From CAZEIW01 sp964512305 (lineage in GTDB: Bacteria; Pseudomonadota; Gammaproteobacteria; Burkholderiales; Burkholderiaceae_F), in contig CAZEIW010000142.1 in NCBI GenBank assembly GCA_964512305.1, positions 1 to 64,000 on the forward strand: 64,000 nucleotides of DNA. The letters are read 5' to 3'. This document shows positions 42,524 to 51,761 of this stretch, piece by piece (the first letter of the stretch is position 1; every line of letters starts with the position of its first letter). The notes below the pieces were generated by a model, which searched no databases, was not told the origin of the DNA, and was given only the letters and a program-made list of their open reading frames with translations. Made by a program: the position numbers and the translations under genes.

Positions 42524-44560
42524 ATGAAGTTCGCCCGCGTCATCGTCGACGTCCCGCTCGATCATCCGCTGGATTACCGGGTCGGTGATGCCGGTCCGGA
42601 CGGGCCGGCGATCGGCATGCGCTGCGTCGTCCCCGTTGGAACCCGCGAGGCGGTCGGCATCGTGGTCGGGTTTGCCGATCAGACGGCAATCGACGAAAGG
42701 CGCTTGCGCGAACTCGGACGGACCCTGGGCGAGCCCGTGCTGCCCGCCAGCTGGCTCGCGCTGACCCGCTTCGCCGCCGACTACTACCATCACCCTTGGG
42801 GCGAAGTCGCGCTGCCGGCGCTCCCGCGGCTGCTTCGCGCCCCTCCGGGCCGGCATTACGCCCGCCAGGTCGCGCGCGCGCGCGAGCACGGCCCGCCGGG
42901 CCCGGCTCCATCCGTGGAACTCCCGCCTCCGCTGCGCGACGAACAGGCGGCCGCGATCGAAGCGATTGCGGCCACGCGCGGCTTCGCCCCCTTCCTGCTG
43001 TACGGAATCACCGGCAGCGGGAAGACCGAGGTCTACCTGGGCGCGATCGCGCGCATGCTGGCTGCCGATGCGCGGGCGCAGGCCCTGTTCCTGGTGCCGG
43101 AGATCAACCTGACGCCGCAGCTCGAGGCGCGCCTGCGGGCACGCTTCCCGCAGCATGCGATCGTCAGCCTGCACAGCGGGCTGACAGAATCGGAGCGTGC
43201 GGCCGCCTGGCTGCAGGCGCATGAGGGGCGCGCCCGCGTCGTGCTCGGCACGAGAATGGCGGTTTTCGCGCCGCTGCCGGGGCTGGCGCTGGTCGTCGTC
43301 GACGAGGAGCACGATCCGTCGCTGAAGGCCTCCGAAGGCCTCGCCTATTCCGCGCGCGACCTCGCCGTCAAGCGCGCGCAGCTCGAGCGCGTCGCGGTCG
43401 TGCTCGGCTCCGCCACGCCCTCGCTCGAGTCCTGGCACCAGGCCGGCGCCGGCCGCTATCGCCTGCTGCGGATGTCGGAACGCGCGGCGCCCGGGCCGCA
43501 TGCCGATCCGCGCATCGAACCCGTCGACCTGCGCATCCATGCGCCGCTGCAAGGACTGGCAGCGCCGCTGCGCGCGGCGCTGGAGCAGACGCTTGCGCGG
43601 GCCGAGCAGTCGCTCGTGTTCATCAACCGCCGCGGGTACGCGCCGGTGCTCGCGTGCGACGCCTGCGGCTGGCTGTCGAACTGCCCGCATTGCGAAAGCT
43701 TCGCGGCCTTCCACAAGACCGACGGCGGACGCGGCAGCCCTTCGCTGCGCTGCCACCACTGCGGCTGGAGCCGTCGCCTGCCCGCTGCCTGCCCGACCTG
43801 CGGCAACCAGGACCTCGCGCCGGTCGGCCAGGGCACGCAACGCGTCGAAGAGGCGCTGTGCGCGGCCTGGCCGCAGGCGCGCGTGGCGCGCATCGACCGC
43901 GACACCACGCGCCGCGCGCACGCCGCGCGCCGTGCGCTCGAAGCCGTGCACGCGGGTGACGTCGACATCCTGGTCGGCACGCAGATGATCGCGAAAGGGC
44001 ACGACTTCCGGCGCGTATCCACCGTCGCGGTGCTCAATGCGGACGCGCAGCTGGTTGCGCCCGACTTCCGCGCGCCGGAGCGCCTGTTCGCGCTGCTGAT
44101 GCAGGTGGCCGGCCGCGCGGGGCGCGGCGGCCAGGCAAGCCGCGTGCTGATCCAGACCCGGTTCCCGGCCCACCCGCTGTTCGCCGCGCTCGCCCGCCAC
44201 GACTACGCCGAGTTCGCGCGTACCGAGCTCGCTGAGCGCCGCAGCGCGAAAATGCCGCCGTTCGTGTACCAGGCCCTGCTGACGGCGCACGCGCGCACGC
44301 TCGAAGCGGCGCTGGAATTCCTGCGCGAATGCCGCCGGATGGGCCTGCCGGCGGCGCAGGCGCAGTCGGTCGAGCTGTACGAGGCGGTGCCGATGCCGCT
44401 GGCACGCCTGGCGTCCGAGTCGCGCGCGCAGCTGCTGATCGAATCGACTCGCCGGCGCGCGCTGCATGCGTTCCTCGACACGTGGCTGGCCGAGTTGAGA
44501 AGGCTGCGGCCCAGAGGCGGGTTGCGCTGGCGGCTCGAGATGGATCCGATGTCGATCTGA
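42524..44560 (+). CDS. priA: Primosomal replication-restart helicase PriA
   Basis: DNA helicase that reloads the replisome at stalled forks. The 678 residues show the N-terminal 3'-DNA-binding domain (ARVIVDVPLDHPLDYRVGD), Walker A GITGSGKTEVYLGAI, LFLVPEINLTPQL, and the DEEH box VVVDEEHDPSLKASEG. The zinc-binding insert has eight cysteines in four CxxC pairs (CDAC, CPHC, CHHC, CPTC), followed by GTQMIAKGHDF. The length is close to the family norm. It sits beside the candidate origin. Confidence 0.96.
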   Translation: MKFARVIVDVPLDHPLDYRVGDAGPDGPAIGMRCVVPVGTREAVGIVVGFADQTAIDERRLRELGRTLGEPVLPASWLALTRFAADYYHHPWGEVALPALPRLLRAPPGRHYARQVARAREHGPPGPAPSVELPPPLRDEQAAAIEAIAATRGFAPFLLYGITGSGKTEVYLGAIARMLAADARAQALFLVPEINLTPQLEARLRARFPQHAIVSLHSGLTESERAAAWLQAHEGRARVVLGTRMAVFAPLPGLALVVVDEEHDPSLKASEGLAYSARDLAVKRAQLERVAVVLGSATPSLESWHQAGAGRYRLLRMSERAAPGPHADPRIEPVDLRIHAPLQGLAAPLRAALEQTLARAEQSLVFINRRGYAPVLACDACGWLSNCPHCESFAAFHKTDGGRGSPSLRCHHCGWSRRLPAACPTCGNQDLAPVGQGTQRVEEALCAAWPQARVARIDRDTTRRAHAARRALEAVHAGDVDILVGTQMIAKGHDFRRVSTVAVLNADAQLVAPDFRAPERLFALLMQVAGRAGRGGQASRVLIQTRFPAHPLFAALARHDYAEFARTELAERRSAKMPPFVYQALLTAHARTLEAALEFLRECRRMGLPAAQAQSVELYEAVPMPLARLASESRAQLLIESTRRRALHAFLDTWLAELRRLRPRGGLRWRLEMDPMSI

Positions 44561-44868
44561 TCGACGCGAGGCAGGCGCGACGTGCGGTCGGACAGAGGGG
44601 CGGGTCGCAGTCGGCGGCCGCCGCTTCGACGCTCCGTGCCGCCAGCAACGACCGGGACAAAAAAGCCATCACGTAGATACGTGGTGGCGTAGCCGATGGC
44701 CGGTCGCCTGTCCGGCCGAGCGGCAGCAAGGGCTCGGCGAGGGGTTTCCGCTTGTCGCTTGCGACCCGCCGGACGGAATGCCGGCGCTAGGTCCCGCAGG
44801 GGCGCATTGAAATAATCCGCCCCACGGTCAGGAACAACAATTCCGCCCCGGAGGGGCGAGGGACCTTG
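44561..44868. other. 308-base gap upstream of the pilin cluster: structured leader
   Basis: No gene. It contains a strong hairpin at 44665-44688 preceded by an A-run, a CGCCGG/CCGGCG inverted repeat near 44768-44786, and two mutually pairable CGCCCC/GGGGCG sets at 44799-44823 and 44844-44858. The last set ends just before the fimT ribosome-binding site. I checked for a c-di-GMP-I riboswitch and could not match its conserved bases. No clear sigma-70 or sigma-54 promoter was recognised. Confidence 0.4.
44665..44688 (-). terminator. Hairpin with T-run on the minus strand
   Basis: GCCATCACGTA-GA-TACGTGGTGGC forms an 11-base stem with one G-U pair. Read on the minus strand it is followed by six Ts, a typical intrinsic terminator. 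No minus-strand gene lies upstream of it, so it would stop antisense transcription into priA, or else it acts only as a plus-strand structure after priA. Confidence 0.45.
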
Positions 44869-45432
44869 ATGGCAAGCCGAGCAAGCGGGCTGACTTTGGT
44901 GGAGCTGCTGGTGGTGCTGGCGATCGCGGCGATCCTGCTGGCCCTCGGCGTGCCTTCGTTCCAGTCGGTGATCCGGACCAACCGCCTGAGCGCAGCCACC
45001 GACAATTTCGTCGCGTCCCTGAATCTCGCGCGCGGCGAGGCGGTCAGGCTGGGCTGTCCCGTGAACGTCGCCAGCCTCAGTGCCGCGAACAACTGGGGCG
45101 TGTCCGGATGGAACATCACGCCGGTCGCTTCGGCCGCGCTGGCGCCGACGCAATCGTGCCCGGCCGGAACCGTTCTCAGGACGGTCGCCGCAGTGACGGC
45201 GCCGACGTCGATCTACGGCGACGTTGCGGTCATTTCCTTCGACCCGACCGGACGCGCGAGCGGACCTGCGGTGTTCGTGGTCTGCCTGGACGGCACCACC
45301 GGCACGCTGGCCAACGCCTCGCGCGCCGTGCTCGTCTCCGCATCGGGGCGCATACGGATCGCCAACAACAATTCCACCGGGGTTCCGCTGAAGGACAACG
45401 GAGCCACAGTCGGGGCCTGCAACGGCCCCTGA
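44869..45432 (+). CDS. fimT: Type IV minor pilin FimT/GspH-like
   Basis: A 187-residue prepilin with the type III signal: short leader, cleavage after glycine in ASG|LTLVELLVVLAIAAILLALGVPSF, glutamate at +5. The globular part has GspH-type features (NLARGEAVRLGCPVNV, ISFDPTGRASG, VVCLDG). ATG 44869 follows GAGGG at good spacing. First gene of a fimT-pilV-pilW-pilX-pilY1-pilE cluster whose products form the pilus tip complex. Confidence 0.88.
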   Translation: MASRASGLTLVELLVVLAIAAILLALGVPSFQSVIRTNRLSAATDNFVASLNLARGEAVRLGCPVNVASLSAANNWGVSGWNITPVASAALAPTQSCPAGTVLRTVAAVTAPTSIYGDVAVISFDPTGRASGPAVFVVCLDGTTGTLANASRAVLVSASGRIRIANNNSTGVPLKDNGATVGACNGP

Positions 45433-45447
45433 GCGAGAGCGAGAACG

Positions 45448-45921
45448 ATGATGCAGAAGCGATGCCTTTTCACGCTTGCGTCCGCACGTGCCGGCCGCCG
45501 GCAGTCGGGCCTGACCCTGATCGAGGTGCTGGTCGCGATGGTCGTTCTGGCGATCGGGCTCCTCGGCATGGCGGGCCTGCAGCTCAGGGGCATACAGGTC
45601 AACCAGGGCTCGACCTATCGCTGGCAGGCGGCGGCGCTGGCGAGCGACATGGCCGACCGGATGCGCGCGGACCGCCCGAATGTCGGCTCTTTCGCTTTCG
45701 CGAATTGCGCCGCCCCGCCGGCTGCCGTCACGCCCGCGGGAGCTGCGGTCGCGGAATGGCTGGCGCGCGTGGCCGCGCTGCCTGGGGGATGCGCGAACAT
45801 CCAGACGGCCGCGGGCGCCGGCACCACGTCGGTGACGATCACCGTGACCTGGGACGACACGCGCGCGGCCAATTCGAAGGTCGCCGTCACGGGGACCTAC
45901 GCGCTGGCCACCGAGATGTAG
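45448..45921 (+). CDS. pilV: Type IV minor pilin PilV
   Basis: A 157-residue prepilin with the class III signal SG|LTLIEVLVAMVVLAIGLLGMAGLQL, glutamate at +5. The PilV pattern continues in ASDMADRMRADRPN. Two adjacent ATGs (45448 and 45451) are possible. It lies 15 bases after fimT. Confidence 0.88.
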   Translation: MMQKRCLFTLASARAGRRQSGLTLIEVLVAMVVLAIGLLGMAGLQLRGIQVNQGSTYRWQAAALASDMADRMRADRPNVGSFAFANCAAPPAAVTPAGAAVAEWLARVAALPGGCANIQTAAGAGTTSVTITVTWDDTRAANSKVAVTGTYALATEM

Positions 45922-45937
45922 TCGCCGTGCGCCGACC

Positions 45938-47068
45938 GTGCCGAAACCGATGACCGTGCTCCCGCCGATCCGCCACCGCGCCTCACAGCGCGGGCTGACC
46001 CTGATCGAGCTGATGATCAGCGTCACGCTCGGGCTCATCATCGTCGCCGCGATGACCTACCTGTACATCAACTCGCGCGGCGCGTACCGCACCAACCAGG
46101 GCGCGGCGCAGATCCAGGACGCGGGGCGCTTCGCGGTCGACTCGATTTCGCGCGATGTGCGGCGCGCGGGTTCGCTCGGGTGTGCGACGGCCAACTCGAT
46201 CGCGGCGGCCAGCACACCGGTTTCCTTCTCGACGATCGCTTTGGGCCCCGGGGCGGCTTTCAACCCGGCGGCCGGCTCGGTCTCCGGGCTGCGCGCCGTC
46301 AGTCCAGGCTCGAACGTCTTCCCGGCGACGCCACCGGCCGGGTTTTCCGCGACCGGCGTCAACTACTACGCCGGCGATGTCCTGACGCTCTGGACCGCTG
46401 CCGGCCCTCCGGTTTCCGTCGTCTCGCCGGATCCGGCCGCCTCCGTCGTCAATGTCGCGGACCCGGGCGGCATCGGCGCCGGTGACCTTGCCCTGATCTC
46501 GAACTGCCGCCAGGCGACCTTGTTCCGCGTCACCAGCGCCACCGGGACAGGTCCGTCCGCGCTCGCTTTCGGCAGCGCCTCCAACAGTTCGCCCGACCTG
46601 ACGGGAGCGATGCAGCCGGTCTACTCATCGGGCGAACCGGGCACGACGGTGCAGCGCTACGACCAGGTCACCTATTTCGTCGGCGTGAACCCGGCGCTGC
46701 CGGCCGCGGTGCGGCGACCGGCGCTGTACCGCTGTTCGCTGGACACGGGCTGCGACGCCGTCGCGGACAACGTCGAGAACATGGACATCGTCTACGGGGT
46801 CGGCACGCCGGTCACGGTCGGAGGCGTCACGACGCTCGCGGCGCCGACGTTCCAGCATGCCGACGCGATGGCGGGCAACTGGCAGAACGTGGTCAGCATC
46901 AGGGTCGCGCTCGTGGCGGTCGGCAGCGATCCCGGCGGCGCCAATTCGCGTCAGACGTTGATGTTCGGCGACAGCGCCGCGGGCGCGCCGGTGGCCTGGA
47001 CCGCCCCCGACACGCGACTGCGGCAGGTGTTCACGGTGACCGCTGCGCTGCGGGGTCTGGTCCAGTGA
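45938..47068 (+). CDS. pilW: Type IV minor pilin PilW
   Basis: A 376-residue prepilin, long as is typical of PilW. The signal RG|LTLIELMISVTLGLIIVAAMTYLY has glutamate at +5. The segment AAQIQDAGRFAVDSISRDVRRAGSLGC is the conserved N-terminal helix end of the family. The start may be GTG 45938 or ATG 45950; neither has a convincing ribosome-binding site. Confidence 0.9.
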   Translation: MPKPMTVLPPIRHRASQRGLTLIELMISVTLGLIIVAAMTYLYINSRGAYRTNQGAAQIQDAGRFAVDSISRDVRRAGSLGCATANSIAAASTPVSFSTIALGPGAAFNPAAGSVSGLRAVSPGSNVFPATPPAGFSATGVNYYAGDVLTLWTAAGPPVSVVSPDPAASVVNVADPGGIGAGDLALISNCRQATLFRVTSATGTGPSALAFGSASNSSPDLTGAMQPVYSSGEPGTTVQRYDQVTYFVGVNPALPAAVRRPALYRCSLDTGCDAVADNVENMDIVYGVGTPVTVGGVTTLAAPTFQHADAMAGNWQNVVSIRVALVAVGSDPGGANSRQTLMFGDSAAGAPVAWTAPDTRLRQVFTVTAALRGLVQ

Positions 47069-47078
47069 GGGCAGCCAC

Positions 47079-47612
47079 ATGAAACGGTTTCCACACGCAT
47101 CGCAGTTCCGGTCCCGGCGCGGCATCGCGCTCGTGGTGGCGCTCGTGATCCTCGCCGTGCTGAGCCTGATCGGCGTGGCGGCCTACTCGGTGGCGACGCA
47201 GGAGGAACGGATGGCCGGCAATTCGCGCGACCGCATGCGCGCGTTCGAAGCGGCCGAGGCGGCCCTGCGCGATTGCGAGGCCGTCGTGCAGGGCAACCCG
47301 GCGTTCGACGGCACGAACGGGATGTATACGGCGCCTTCGCCCGGCACACCCGCGGTCGCCGACAACCTGAACCAGAATGGCTGGACGAGCGCCGCGGTGC
47401 ACCCGGTGGCCAACCCCGCTTTCGCGAGTCCCCCCTTCGCGTCCCCCCCGGTGTGCATCGCCGAAGCCTTCAGCGTGCAGCGCTCGCCGTTCACGGCCGC
47501 CGGTCGTCCCCAGGACAGCAGCAACACCGCGCAGATGGCCCGCATCACCGCCCGCGGCTACGGATGGAATCCGAACACCGTCGTCGAACTCGAATCGTAT
47601 TACGCGCGCTGA
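47079..47612 (+). CDS. pilX: Type IV minor pilin PilX
   Basis: A 177-residue prepilin with RG|IALVVALVILAVLSLIGVAAY. The +5 residue is valine, not glutamate, as in PilX and GspK-type tip pilins. The PilX segment EERMAGNSRDRMRAFEAAEAALRDCE follows. It lies ten bases after pilW. Confidence 0.9.
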   Translation: MKRFPHASQFRSRRGIALVVALVILAVLSLIGVAAYSVATQEERMAGNSRDRMRAFEAAEAALRDCEAVVQGNPAFDGTNGMYTAPSPGTPAVADNLNQNGWTSAAVHPVANPAFASPPFASPPVCIAEAFSVQRSPFTAAGRPQDSSNTAQMARITARGYGWNPNTVVELESYYAR

Positions 47613-47673
47613 TCGCTGACAGGTGACCCCCCATGCCGCAGATCGAACCCACGAACCCGAACCGAGGGCAGCG

Positions 47674-50600
47674 ATGAAGCCGACCTCCGATCCTCGGCTG
47701 GCCGGCCGAATCGCGGCCGCCGCGACGCTGCTGGCGGCCGTTTCCGCGACGGCGCAGAACGTGCCCTCGCAGACGCCGATGCTCGCGCCCCCGCCGCCGC
47801 CGGCCAACGTCGTGATGATGGTCGACGACTCGGGCAGCATGCAGTGGGCGTACGTGCCGGATTTCTACGACCAGTACGCGTCGACCAAGCGCTTCAAGTC
47901 CAGCACCTTCAACGGCCTCTACTACAACCCCAGCTTCGTCTACCCGGCGCCGCCGGACGACACGGGGGCGCTGCTGTCGACCTCGTACACCGCGGCGCCG
48001 CTGGACGGATTCAATCCCACGGTCAGCGGCACGGTCAACCTGAGCAACGCGTATCAGCCGACGGTCTCGTACCAGCCGGGCGGCAGCAACCAGCAGACGA
48101 CCGCCAACGACCTGGCGGCGGCGGGGCTGACGAGCTCGGCCTACTACGCCGTCTACGACACCACGATCGCGGGCTGCTCGAGCGTCATCACCGACGACAC
48201 CTGCTACCGGCTGGTCGCGATCAGCTCGACCGACACGGTGCAGCAGAACAATTTCGCGATCTGGTACTCGTTCTATCGGACCCGGCACCTCGCGATCGCC
48301 ACCGCCGCGGCGATCGCGATGTCGGCGCCGAACCTGGCGCAGGCTCGCGTGACCTGGCGCTCGTTGAATACGTGCACCGACATGCTCTCGGGCGACAACT
48401 GCACCGGTTACGACGGCACGCAGGTCGACAACCGCATCCGCCGCTTCGTCGGCGCGCACAAGACGGACTTCTACAAGTGGCTGTTCCGCGTGCCCGCCAA
48501 CCAGAGCACGCCGACCCGCTCGACGTGGAAATACATCGGCGACTACTTCAAGAACACGACCGGCCCCGACGGCCCGTACGGCATCGATCCCAACCAGACG
48601 CCGCAGGTCACCGGACCGGAGCTCGCGTGCGTGCAGAACTTCAACATCACGCTGACCGACGGCCAGTGGAACGGGGACAACAACGGCACGTTCTACGGCA
48701 GCATCGACAGCACCGGCCTCACGCTTCCGGACGGGACGAGCTACCCGGCGGGGTCTTCCCCGCCCACCGCGATCTATGGCAACGACACCAACCGGGACAC
48801 GCTGTCCGACCTGGCGTTCTACTACTGGGCGACCGACCTTCGTCCGGACCTGCCGAACATCGTCCGGCCGTACTTCGCGGTCGGCAATGCCGCGACCGAC
48901 TACTGGAACCCGCAGAACGACCCGGCGACGTGGCAGCACCTGGTCCAGTTCACGATCGGCGTCGGGATGACGATGTCGATGAGCGCCACGGGTCTGCCGT
49001 GGAGCGGCAGCGCGTTCAGCGGCACGGGTTACGACAACCTTTCGAGCGGCTCGATCAAGTGGCCGGCGATCAACAACGGCGCGCAGCAGGGTGACGTCGG
49101 CAAGGCCTACGACCTGTGGCACGCGGCGCTGAACTCTCGCGGCAACGCGTTCAGCGCCGATTCCCCCGGGGGCCTGATCGGCGCGCTGAACACCTCGCTC
49201 GCGCGGATCCAGGCGCAGATGAGCGGCAGCTCCGGAGCGGCCGCGGGGTCCTCGATGCTGAGCGCCGGAACGGCGATCTACTCGACCAGCTTCACGTCGA
49301 ACGGCGGCTGGAGCGGAACCGTGAGCGCGTTCACGGTCGATCCCGCCACCGGGAACATCTCGGCGACGCCCTCGTGGACGACCACGAATGCGGGCACCTT
49401 CGCCGCGGCGGCGAGCCGGCGCGTCTTCACTTCGAAGAGCGCGGCGCCTGCCGCGGGCAGCGGCATCGCATTCACCGCGGCGAATCTCACGAACGCATGG
49501 CCCTGCCTGTGGTCGGCCTGCACCGGGTCGCCCGCGCCGACCTTCAGCGCGGCGCTGGTCAGCTACCTGCTGGGCGACGCGACCAACGAGCTGCGCAACA
49601 AGGTCGGAAACTATCGCGACCGCGCCACGACGATCCTGGGCGACATCGTCGATTCATCGCCGGTGTTCGCGTACAACGAGGACTACGGCTATCTCTCCCT
49701 GCCCGAAGGCCAGGGGAGCACGAACCGCTACGACACGTTCCTGCAGGCCAAGACCGGCGGACTGAAGATGCTGTTCGTCGGCGCCAACGACGGGATGCTG
49801 CACGGGTTCGACGCCTCGACGGGTGCCTCCACCAGCGGCACCGAGCAGTTCGCTTACGTGCCGCACAACGTGGTCCCGAACCTGCCGCTGCTCGCCAATC
49901 CCAACTACCTGCACCAGTTCTACGTCGACGCCACGCCGGCGGTCGGCGACGCCTTCGTCAACGGCAGCTGGAAGCGCGTGCTGGTCGGCGCCACCGGCGC
50001 GGGCGGCCAGGGCGTGTTCGCGCTCGACGTGACCTCGCCGGGCAGCTTCGGCGCGGGCAACGTGCTGTGGGATCTCGACGGCACCTCCGCCGCGGATCCC
50101 GATCTCGGCTACACGATCGGAACGCCCCTGATCGCGCGCCTGAACGGACCGATGGACGGGGCCGGCGCCAGCGTCGGCGACTGGGCGGCGATTTTCGGCA
50201 ACGGCTACGGCAGCGCGTCCGGCTGCGCGGTGCTGTACATCGTCCGCCTGTCGGACGGACTCGTGCAGAAGTACCGCCCGCCGGGCCAGGGCTACAGCAC
50301 GACGACCCAGCAGTGCTCGCCAGGCAACAACGGCATGTCGGCGCCCAACCAGATCGACCTCGACCTGAACCGCACGGTCGATTTCGTCTATGCCGGCGAC
50401 CTGCAGGGCAACCTTTGGAAGTTCGACCTGAGCAGCACCAGCGCCTCGAGCTGGGGCGTCGCCTTGGGCGGCGCGCCGCTGTTCATCGCCACCGACGCGG
50501 CGGGAAACCGGCAGCCGATCACGGCTGCGCCGCAATTCGGGCCGCCGCTGGCGAACGTGGGCGGCGTGATGCTCTACTTCGGCACAGGAAGGATGTTCGC

Positions 50601-51207
50601 GCCGCTGGACGCCATCAGCACGCAGACGCAGAGCTTCTACGGCATCGCCGACACCGGCAGCGCGGTCACGGGCTCCCGCAGCACCGCGCTGCAGAGCGAG
50701 ACGATCACGCCGAGCGTGGTCAACGGCAAGAACGTCCGCTCGGTCAGCATGAATGCCGTCACTCCGCCGCAGCGCGGCTACTTCCTGGACCTGCCCGCCT
50801 CCGGCGAGCGCATCGTCTTCCCGGCGCTGGTCGACCTGAACACCGGCGTCGTGCTCTTCTCGACCATCATCCCGAACGGCGATCCCTGCAACGGCGGCGG
50901 CATCAGTTTCCTGATGGCGCTGAGCTCGGGCGGCAACCAGGTCGGCGGCGCGATGTTCTTCAACCAGGCCGGCCTCGTCCCGGCGACGGTCAAGACCTCG
51001 GTCGACGGCATGCAGTTCGCCGGCCTGATCAAGTCGGTGATCTCGATGAGCAATACGGGTTCGGGCTCGGGCGGGGGCACCACGGGAACCGGGATGGGCG
51101 GAGGCACGCAGACCTTCGAGGTCACCACGGATAGCGGCACGACACCGATCAACGTGCCCAGGACCGTCGTGCGAGGGCGCGTCTCGTGGCACGAGCTGGT
51201 TCGGTAA
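47674..51207 (+). CDS. pilY1: Type IV pilus tip adhesin/assembly protein PilY1
   Basis: An 1177-residue exported protein. Signal peptide MKPTSDPRLAGRIAAAATLLAAVSATAQ, then a von Willebrand-like N-terminal region with a metal-site motif VVMMVDDSGSMQW near residue 50. The C-terminal half is the PilY1 beta-propeller (ILGDIVDSSPVFAYNEDYGYL, LFVGANDGMLHGFDASTG, VGDAFVNGSWKRVLVGATGAGGQGVFALDV). A calcium-loop-like DLDLNRTVDFVYAGD is followed by LQGNLWKFDLSS. I chose ATG 47674, which precedes the signal peptide and follows GAGGGCAGCG; the frame opens at 47623. PilY1 promotes pilus extension and surface adhesion. Confidence 0.93.
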   Translation: MKPTSDPRLAGRIAAAATLLAAVSATAQNVPSQTPMLAPPPPPANVVMMVDDSGSMQWAYVPDFYDQYASTKRFKSSTFNGLYYNPSFVYPAPPDDTGALLSTSYTAAPLDGFNPTVSGTVNLSNAYQPTVSYQPGGSNQQTTANDLAAAGLTSSAYYAVYDTTIAGCSSVITDDTCYRLVAISSTDTVQQNNFAIWYSFYRTRHLAIATAAAIAMSAPNLAQARVTWRSLNTCTDMLSGDNCTGYDGTQVDNRIRRFVGAHKTDFYKWLFRVPANQSTPTRSTWKYIGDYFKNTTGPDGPYGIDPNQTPQVTGPELACVQNFNITLTDGQWNGDNNGTFYGSIDSTGLTLPDGTSYPAGSSPPTAIYGNDTNRDTLSDLAFYYWATDLRPDLPNIVRPYFAVGNAATDYWNPQNDPATWQHLVQFTIGVGMTMSMSATGLPWSGSAFSGTGYDNLSSGSIKWPAINNGAQQGDVGKAYDLWHAALNSRGNAFSADSPGGLIGALNTSLARIQAQMSGSSGAAAGSSMLSAGTAIYSTSFTSNGGWSGTVSAFTVDPATGNISATPSWTTTNAGTFAAAASRRVFTSKSAAPAAGSGIAFTAANLTNAWPCLWSACTGSPAPTFSAALVSYLLGDATNELRNKVGNYRDRATTILGDIVDSSPVFAYNEDYGYLSLPEGQGSTNRYDTFLQAKTGGLKMLFVGANDGMLHGFDASTGASTSGTEQFAYVPHNVVPNLPLLANPNYLHQFYVDATPAVGDAFVNGSWKRVLVGATGAGGQGVFALDVTSPGSFGAGNVLWDLDGTSAADPDLGYTIGTPLIARLNGPMDGAGASVGDWAAIFGNGYGSASGCAVLYIVRLSDGLVQKYRPPGQGYSTTTQQCSPGNNGMSAPNQIDLDLNRTVDFVYAGDLQGNLWKFDLSSTSASSWGVALGGAPLFIATDAAGNRQPITAAPQFGPPLANVGGVMLYFGTGRMFAPLDAISTQTQSFYGIADTGSAVTGSRSTALQSETITPSVVNGKNVRSVSMNAVTPPQRGYFLDLPASGERIVFPALVDLNTGVVLFSTIIPNGDPCNGGGISFLMALSSGGNQVGGAMFFNQAGLVPATVKTSVDGMQFAGLIKSVISMSNTGSGSGGGTTGTGMGGGTQTFEVTTDSGTTPINVPRTVVRGRVSWHELVR

Positions 51208-51212
51208 GGCCG

Positions 51213-51716
51213 ATGAGACACGGTCGGGGAAGCGGCCGGCGTGACGGGTTCACGCTGATCGAGCTGGTCGTCGCGGTCCTCATCATCGGACTGCTCGCGG
51301 CGATTGCGATCCCGTCGTACTCCGCCTACATCGTCCGCGGCAAGCGGGCGGAGGCCAGGGTGGCCCTGCTCGAGGCGGCGCAGTTCATGGAGCGCAGCTA
51401 TACGGCCAACGGCTGCTACGCCGGCGACACCACGGGCGGCGTGAACTGCGCGGCGCCCGTGCTGCCGGCGGCCCTGTCGAAGGCGCCGGTCGACGGGACG
51501 ACCTCCAACTACGTGATCGGATTCGACCCCGCCGTTCCGGGTCCGCTGGCTTTCAGGCTGGTTGCAACCCCCTGCGGCGATGCCGGCGCTGCGTGCGCGG
51601 TGCCGTTTGCCCCGTTCACCGATGCCGATTGCGACAAGCTCAGGATCGATAACACGGGCGTCAAGGATATCGCCGGCACCTTCAACCTCACGCCCGACCA
51701 GTGCTGGGGTCGATGA
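51213..51716 (+). CDS. pilE: Type IV pilin PilE-like
   Basis: A 167-residue prepilin with RDG|FTLIELVVAVLIIGLLAAIAIPSYSAYI, phenylalanine at +1 and glutamate at +5. This is followed by RAEARVALLEAAQFMERSYTANGCY, typical of PilE proteins in pilY1 clusters. ATG 51213 has GGTAAGGCC upstream. The chain ends with cysteines (FTDADCDKLRI and PDQCWGR) that may form a disulfide loop. It probably serves as a minor pilin, since the major pilin is usually encoded elsewhere. Confidence 0.88.
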   Translation: MRHGRGSGRRDGFTLIELVVAVLIIGLLAAIAIPSYSAYIVRGKRAEARVALLEAAQFMERSYTANGCYAGDTTGGVNCAAPVLPAALSKAPVDGTTSNYVIGFDPAVPGPLAFRLVATPCGDAGAACAVPFAPFTDADCDKLRIDNTGVKDIAGTFNLTPDQCWGR

Positions 51717-51721
51717 GCGGC

Positions 51722-51742
51722 GCCGGCGCATCGGTCGCCGGC
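51722..51742. terminator. Symmetric hairpin between convergent pilE and cytochrome genes
   Basis: GCCGGCG-N7-CGCCGGC, a 7-base GC-only stem in the 45-base gap between the two converging genes. There is no T-run, so it is a weak candidate for a bidirectional terminator. Confidence 0.3.
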
Positions 51743-51761
51743 AGCGCAGCCCGGCGGCCGC

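Noticed and set aside
44561..44868. c-di-GMP-I riboswitch upstream of the pilin genes
   Set aside because: Hairpins are present but the conserved core bases and tetraloop-receptor of the GEMM-I class could not be matched.
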